Below are positions 60,041 to 64,000 of a stretch of DNA of 64,000 bases, one piece after another (the stretch's first letter is position 1; the number at the start of each line of letters is the position of its first letter). Below the pieces are notes generated by a model that made no database searches, was not told the origin of the DNA, and saw only the letters and a program-made list of their open reading frames with translations. The DNA is from Treponema primitia ZAS-1 (GTDB lineage: Bacteria > Spirochaetota > Spirochaetia > Treponematales > Breznakiellaceae). The translations under genes and the position numbers were made by a program. The stretch is from positions 1-64,000 of the forward strand of contig NZ_AEEA01000029.1 of the NCBI RefSeq assembly GCF_000297095.1, written 5' to 3'.

Positions 60041-62338
60041 GTGGATGATCTCTTTACCGTCCAGGGGGCGGGAACTTCCGAGGGACGGGATCAAGGCCCC
60101 TTGGCGGATCGTATGCGTCCCCGGACCCTGGATGATGTGGTTGGTCAGGATCATATCGTCGGTCCCGGCAGACTGCTCCGTCGGGCAATCCAGGCGGATC
60201 GCCTTTCCTCGGTAATTTTCTACGGGCCCCCGGGTACGGGAAAAACCAGCCTGGCCCGGGTAATCGCCAATACTACCAGAAGTACCTTTGAGAGCCTCAA
60301 CGCTGTGCTTGCGGGGATAAAGGATATACGGGAAGCCATAGATCGTTCCGATGAACGGCGGCGGCTCTACGGCAAACGGACCATCCTCTTTGTGGACGAA
60401 GTGCACCGCTGGAACAAGGCCCAGCAGGATGCCCTGCTCCCCTGGGTGGAAAACGGTACGGTGATCCTGGTGGGGGCCACCACGGAAAACCCCTTCTTCG
60501 AGGTGAACCGGGCCCTGGTCAGCCGGAGCCGCATCTTCCAGTTAAAGCCCCTGACTACGGTAAATCTCCGGGAAGCCGCGGACCGGACCCTGGCGGACAG
60601 GGAACGGGGTTACGGCAAGTGGCGGGTGAGCTTTGAGGAGGGCGCCCTGGAGCATCTGGTAGAGGTAGCCGGTGGGGATGCCCGGAGTCTCCTCAATGCC
60701 CTGGAACTGGCGATTGAAACCTCCGTACCCTGGCCCCCTATGGAGGGTACCGAAATCCATGTTGGGTTTGAGGCCGCCGAGGAAAGCATACAGCGCCGGG
60801 CGGTCCTCTACGACCGGGATGGGGACTACCATTTCGACACCATCAGCGCCTTTATAAAAAGTGTCCGCGGCAGCGACCCCGACGCCGCCTTGTACTGGCT
60901 GGCCAAGATGGTCCGCGCCGGCGAGGATCCTTCGTTTATTTTCCGCCGCATGATCATCCTTGCCAGTGAAGATGTAGGCCTTGCGGACCCCGCTGCCATA
61001 AACGTGGTTATCTCCTGCGCCCAGGCCTTTGACCGCATCGGTTTCCCGGAGGGTAATTTTCCCCTGGCCCACGCCTGCCTGTATCTGGCTACGGCTCCTA
61101 AGTCTAACACCACCCTGGCCTTCTTCGATGCTCTGGCAGAGGTAGATAGGGAGGACGCCGAGGTTCCCAGCCATCTCCGGGACGCAAGCCGGGACAAGGA
61201 GGGCTTTGGTCACGGGGAGGGCTATATTTATCCCCACGCATACCGGGACCATTGGGCTGCCCAGCAATATCTTCCCACGGCGCTCCGGGGCAAAACCTTC
61301 TACAATCCCTCACGGATTGGGTATGAGGAAAAGATCCGGGAGGAGGTGTTACAAAAGCGAGAACTCCAGGCGGCGGTTATCATGGGCGATGCCCACGGCG
61401 ATACCGCCGATGGAGAATTCCTCTCCTGGTCCGCTTCTTCAAAAGGCCGGGAAGGCTGGTTCAAGCGGCTGGAATCCGGCCGAAGCGCCCTCCTCCTATC
61501 GGACCGGGATACCATTCTGGAGCAGTGTTCCATAGCCCGGCACCACCGGGTTCTCATCCCCGCCGCCAATGACGGACTCCTCCTTTGGGAATGCCTCCGC
61601 CGCGTCCCCGAGGGACTGTCCGCTGCCCTGGTGGACAGCGATACTGCCCGGGAAGCCCTGCTTCGCTATGCCTCGGGGATCGATGAGCCTGAACAGCCCA
61701 TAATTGCCGTACAAAAGAGCGGGAGCCCGCTCCTGCCTACTCCGGAAGACGCGGACGCCTGGTTTGACTGCCATAGCTTTGACCATATCCTTGCCCGGGA
61801 GCCCTGGCGGCGGGGATTTGGCGCCATTACTCCCCAGGCGGCATTTACCGCCTTTGCAGAAGCCGCCCGCAGCCTGCTGGCGGATGGCGGGGATCTGGTA
61901 CTGCTCCAGTCCCCACCGAAGCTTGGGGAGCGTATATCCCGGATCATTGCCGGAGAAGCCTCTATAGCTGAAACCGGCCGTATTCAGGAAGCCCCGATCC
62001 ACGCCCTCGTTAAGGCCGAAGAAGCTTTCTTCGCCGAGACCGAAGGGGCCGGCCGCTGGATCTGGGATGGGGAAACCATGGAACACAGTTTTACTGCGGC
62101 TGGTTTCAAAACTACCCTGACCGTATTGGACCAGGCTGAAGAGCGGCTTCTTACCGAAAAGGACATATCCCTCTGGTTTGACCCGGAACGTTCAAGCTGG
62201 GGGAGCTTTATCCATAAAGCGCTTGGGGCAAAGGACTTTCAAGCCCTAGCAGCCATGCTCCGGGACCGGGCTAAACAGGGACCAATACGGTGGAAGTGGC
62301 GGAGTCTGCTGCTTAAGGGAAGAATTAACCGGACTTAG
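60041..62338 (+). CDS. rarA: RarA/MgsA-type AAA+ ATPase with C-terminal methyltransferase-like domain
   Basis: 765 residues; GTG start 3 nt after the previous stop. Residues about 1-430 are RarA: LADRMRPRTLDDVVGQDHIVG, Walker A YGPPGTGKTSLA, Walker B TILFVDEVHRWNKAQQDALLPWVE, sensor GATTENPFFEVN, then the MgsA C-terminal part with YWLAKMVRAGEDPSFIFRRMI and PKSNTTLAFFDAL. RarA works at stalled replication forks. Residues about 450-765 are extra. The reading IARHHRVLIPAANDGLLLWECLRRVPEGLSAALVDSD resembles a SAM-methyltransferase Rossmann start, and the rest is unfamiliar. RarA is normally about 430-450 residues, so this is a fusion. Confidence 0.86.
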   Translation: MDDLFTVQGAGTSEGRDQGPLADRMRPRTLDDVVGQDHIVGPGRLLRRAIQADRLSSVIFYGPPGTGKTSLARVIANTTRSTFESLNAVLAGIKDIREAIDRSDERRRLYGKRTILFVDEVHRWNKAQQDALLPWVENGTVILVGATTENPFFEVNRALVSRSRIFQLKPLTTVNLREAADRTLADRERGYGKWRVSFEEGALEHLVEVAGGDARSLLNALELAIETSVPWPPMEGTEIHVGFEAAEESIQRRAVLYDRDGDYHFDTISAFIKSVRGSDPDAALYWLAKMVRAGEDPSFIFRRMIILASEDVGLADPAAINVVISCAQAFDRIGFPEGNFPLAHACLYLATAPKSNTTLAFFDALAEVDREDAEVPSHLRDASRDKEGFGHGEGYIYPHAYRDHWAAQQYLPTALRGKTFYNPSRIGYEEKIREEVLQKRELQAAVIMGDAHGDTADGEFLSWSASSKGREGWFKRLESGRSALLLSDRDTILEQCSIARHHRVLIPAANDGLLLWECLRRVPEGLSAALVDSDTAREALLRYASGIDEPEQPIIAVQKSGSPLLPTPEDADAWFDCHSFDHILAREPWRRGFGAITPQAAFTAFAEAARSLLADGGDLVLLQSPPKLGERISRIIAGEASIAETGRIQEAPIHALVKAEEAFFAETEGAGRWIWDGETMEHSFTAAGFKTTLTVLDQAEERLLTEKDISLWFDPERSSWGSFIHKALGAKDFQALAAMLRDRAKQGPIRWKWRSLLLKGRINRT

Positions 62339-62341
62339 TAA

Positions 62342-64000
62342 TTATGCGGAGGGAAGTTCTTTGGGAGCATATTCCGGGCCGGTGTATTTTTTCAGGGCGG
62401 TCATCACCTGTTCCATATCCAGGGGCTTGCCCACATGGTCGTTCATCCCGGCGGCCATGCATTTTTCCACATCCTCCGCAAAGACATTGGCGGTCATGGC
62501 AATGATGGGTATTTCCCTGGCACGGGGTATGTCCAGGGCGCGTATTCGGCGGGTCGCTTCGTAGCCGTCCATTTCGGGCATGTGGACATCCATAAAGATA
62601 ATATCGTAGTTGTAGGGGTGGGCTTCGAATTCCTTGACCACCTCAACACCGTTTTCGGCGCAGTTTATCGTGAGGCCGTAGGGTTCCAGTATTGCTATTA
62701 CGATTTCCCGGTTAATTTCCACATCCTCAGCCAGGAGGATACGCTTTCCTTCCAGGTGCAGGTCCTCGGACTGCTCCGTTTCTTCCGCGGCGCCGCCGGT
62801 ATCCGGGCTGAGGTACTGGTTAAAACAGTCCACCAGGAGGGATGGGAAAAGAGGCTTGGGGATAAAGCCGTTTACCCCCGATGCCTTTGCCTCCTCTTCG
62901 ATTCTAGCCCACTCTACCGCAGAAATCATAATTACTATTGCCTTGTTTCCCACAGTTTTTCTGATGGTCCTGGTTAATTCGATACCGCTGACACCGGGCA
63001 TACGCCAGTCCACAAAGAACATATCATAACGCCGGCCCTCTTCGATAAGTTTGGTCGCGGCCTGGCCGTCCTCAACGACATCGCAATGGAAACCGATCTT
63101 TCGGGCCATGGACAGGAAATACTCCCGAAGATCCTCGGAATCGTCCACCACCAATACATTGATCTTGTCGATTTCCAGGAGACCCTTCTTTACCGCGCTC
63201 TTTTTGGATTCCTTCCCCCGTTCAGCCTGGATATAAAACTTAAAGGTGGCGCCCTTGCCGTATTCCGATTCCACCCAGATCCTGCCGTCCATCATTTCCA
63301 CGATACGTTTTGAAATAGCCAGCCCCAATCCGGTACCCCCGAACTTTCGGGAGATGCTGCTGTCCGCCTGCACAAAGGAATTGAAAAGCTGGGCCTTCTG
63401 TTCCTCCGTAACCCCAATCCCGGTATCACTCACCTCGATCTGAATGGTACAGATCCCGTCTTTCTCGTCTATTTTGTGGATGTCTACGGTGATATTCCCC
63501 TTTTCGGGGGTGAATTTTATGGCGTTGGAGAGGAGGTTGGCGATAACCTGGAAGAGCCGCTGCTCGTCGGAGACGATAAATTCCGGAACATCCTCATCGC
63601 TGTGGATAAAGAAATTCTGCGACTTCTCCTCAATCTTGAATTCCACCACATTGGTTACCCGGATAAGCATTTTTTCAAAGTCAAATTCGGTATAGGAAAG
63701 ATCAAACTTGTTCGCTTCGATCTTGGACATATCCAGAATATCGTTGATAACCCCCAGGAGATGGGTAGAGGCATTTTCGATCTTCCCTAAACAGTAATCC
63801 TTTTTTTCCAGCTCCTTGGAAGATTTGGCGATATTGGTCATCCCTATGATGGCATTCATGGGGGTGCGGATCTCGTGGGACATATTGGCCAGGAAATCCG
63901 ACTTGGCGGAACTGGCCCGTTCCGCCGCTTCCTTGGCCTGGGCAAGTTCTTCCACATCGTGGAGCATCAGCATGGCCCCCTCCACGGTGTCCTCCCCGGA
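62342..64000 (-). CDS. Hybrid histidine kinase, 3' part (HisKA-HATPase-REC-REC), truncated by window edge
   Basis: Stop at 62342; the frame is still open at 64000, so the sensor part lies outside. Order seen: HisKA (SDFLANMSHEIRTPMNAIIGM, phospho-His), HATPase (NLLSNAIKFTPEKGN; VSDTGIGVTEEQ; FGGTGLGLAISKRIVEMM), first receiver (INVLVVDDSEDLREY; FFVDWRMPG phospho-Asp), second receiver (RILLAEDVEINREIV; IIFMDVHMPEMDGYEATRRIR; KPLDMEQV). It would autophosphorylate and pass phosphate to its receivers; the output is unknown. Convergent with rarA, whose stop lies 3 nt away. Confidence 0.9.
   Translation of the reverse strand, partial: SGEDTVEGAMLMLHDVEELAQAKEAAERASSAKSDFLANMSHEIRTPMNAIIGMTNIAKSSKELEKKDYCLGKIENASTHLLGVINDILDMSKIEANKFDLSYTEFDFEKMLIRVTNVVEFKIEEKSQNFFIHSDEDVPEFIVSDEQRLFQVIANLLSNAIKFTPEKGNITVDIHKIDEKDGICTIQIEVSDTGIGVTEEQKAQLFNSFVQADSSISRKFGGTGLGLAISKRIVEMMDGRIWVESEYGKGATFKFYIQAERGKESKKSAVKKGLLEIDKINVLVVDDSEDLREYFLSMARKIGFHCDVVEDGQAATKLIEEGRRYDMFFVDWRMPGVSGIELTRTIRKTVGNKAIVIMISAVEWARIEEEAKASGVNGFIPKPLFPSLLVDCFNQYLSPDTGGAAEETEQSEDLHLEGKRILLAEDVEINREIVIAILEPYGLTINCAENGVEVVKEFEAHPYNYDIIFMDVHMPEMDGYEATRRIRALDIPRAREIPIIAMTANVFAEDVEKCMAAGMNDHVGKPLDMEQVMTALKKYTGPEYAPKELPSA

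Noticed and set aside
1..64000. CRISPR arrays, rRNA operons, intact insertion sequences, prophage genes
   Set aside because: No regularly spaced repeats, rRNA-like sequence, transposase or phage structural genes were seen on either strand.

Overview
The window looks like chromosomal DNA of a Treponema-type spirochaete, most like the termite-gut treponemes with roughly balanced GC. This is inference. The support is a TP0733-like small outer-membrane barrel, many secreted barrels and lipoproteins, a phosphonate locus whose AEP cytidylyltransferase is fused to AEP transaminase (an arrangement known from T. denticola), a specialised NusG paralogue heading a glycan locus, and an overall base composition too GC-rich for T. 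denticola. There is no CRISPR array, rRNA, intact insertion sequence or prophage. Two tRNA genes are present (Gly-TCC and Glu-TTC).

Layout. 1-1.84 kb (minus): an RlpA/SPOR protein and a small exported protein. 1.94-41.02 kb (plus): an almost unbroken co-directional run of about 39 kb that makes, modifies and exports a surface glycan. It opens with a LoaP/UpxY-like NusG paralogue, then a CapD-type dehydratase and a DegT aminotransferase. A three-subunit molybdenum hydroxylase follows, then a winged-helix regulator behind its own promoter/operator, a frameshifted aroB, a POTRA/barrel protein and UDP-glucose dehydrogenase. Next comes a complete phosphonate set (PEP mutase, phosphonopyruvate decarboxylase, PntC-AEP transaminase). 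From 17.9 to 35.7 kb the DNA is strikingly AT-rich: ABC flippase, Wzi-like porin, AlgI/AlgX-type O-acetylation pair, several glycosyltransferases, two further nucleotide-sugar enzymes, and a two-gene module of unusual membrane proteins. GC-rich DNA returns at 35.76 kb with more glycosyltransferases and outer-membrane barrels. 40.99-46.02 kb (minus): a second, GC-rich copy of the two-gene module plus a glycosyltransferase. 46.1-49.05 kb (plus): a CDP-alcohol phosphatidyltransferase-like protein, the WbaP-type initiating sugar-phosphate transferase and an exported protein. 49.1-64 kb is housekeeping: tRNA-Gly, a six-gene overlapping operon (lipoprotein, RluA, MurC, YicC, Cmk-like, MutY-like), tRNA-Glu with a small insertion, an HD-GYP protein, chorismate mutase, small envelope proteins, RarA and the 3' part of a hybrid histidine kinase.

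How it works together (inference). WbaP-like protein starts a lipid-linked glycan. CapD/DegT, UDP-glucose and UDP-HexNAc dehydrogenases and a UDP-glucuronate epimerase supply amino and acidic sugars. Glycosyltransferases extend the chain, the ABC protein flips it, and Wzi-like barrels display it. AlgI/AlgX O-acetylate it. PepM-Ppd-PntC/AEPT make CMP-2-aminoethylphosphonate for decoration of glycan or lipid. The NusG paralogue would keep RNA polymerase processive across the long locus.

The best candidate for an undescribed system is the paired module found twice (31.3-35.3 kb and 41.0-44.95 kb). One gene is an LDPGTGS-anchored TagF-like transferase. The other is a single polypeptide with a YidC/Oxa1-like domain fused to an LtaS/EptA-like alkaline-phosphatase-superfamily domain. 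Both copies carry a one-base frameshift in a homopolymer, and aroB has a third. These are either sequencing undercalls, slippage or phase switches, and resequencing would separate them. Other items worth a look are an 18-bp duplication of the tRNA-Glu 3' end around a 206-bp structured insert, and palindromes embedded in coding sequence.
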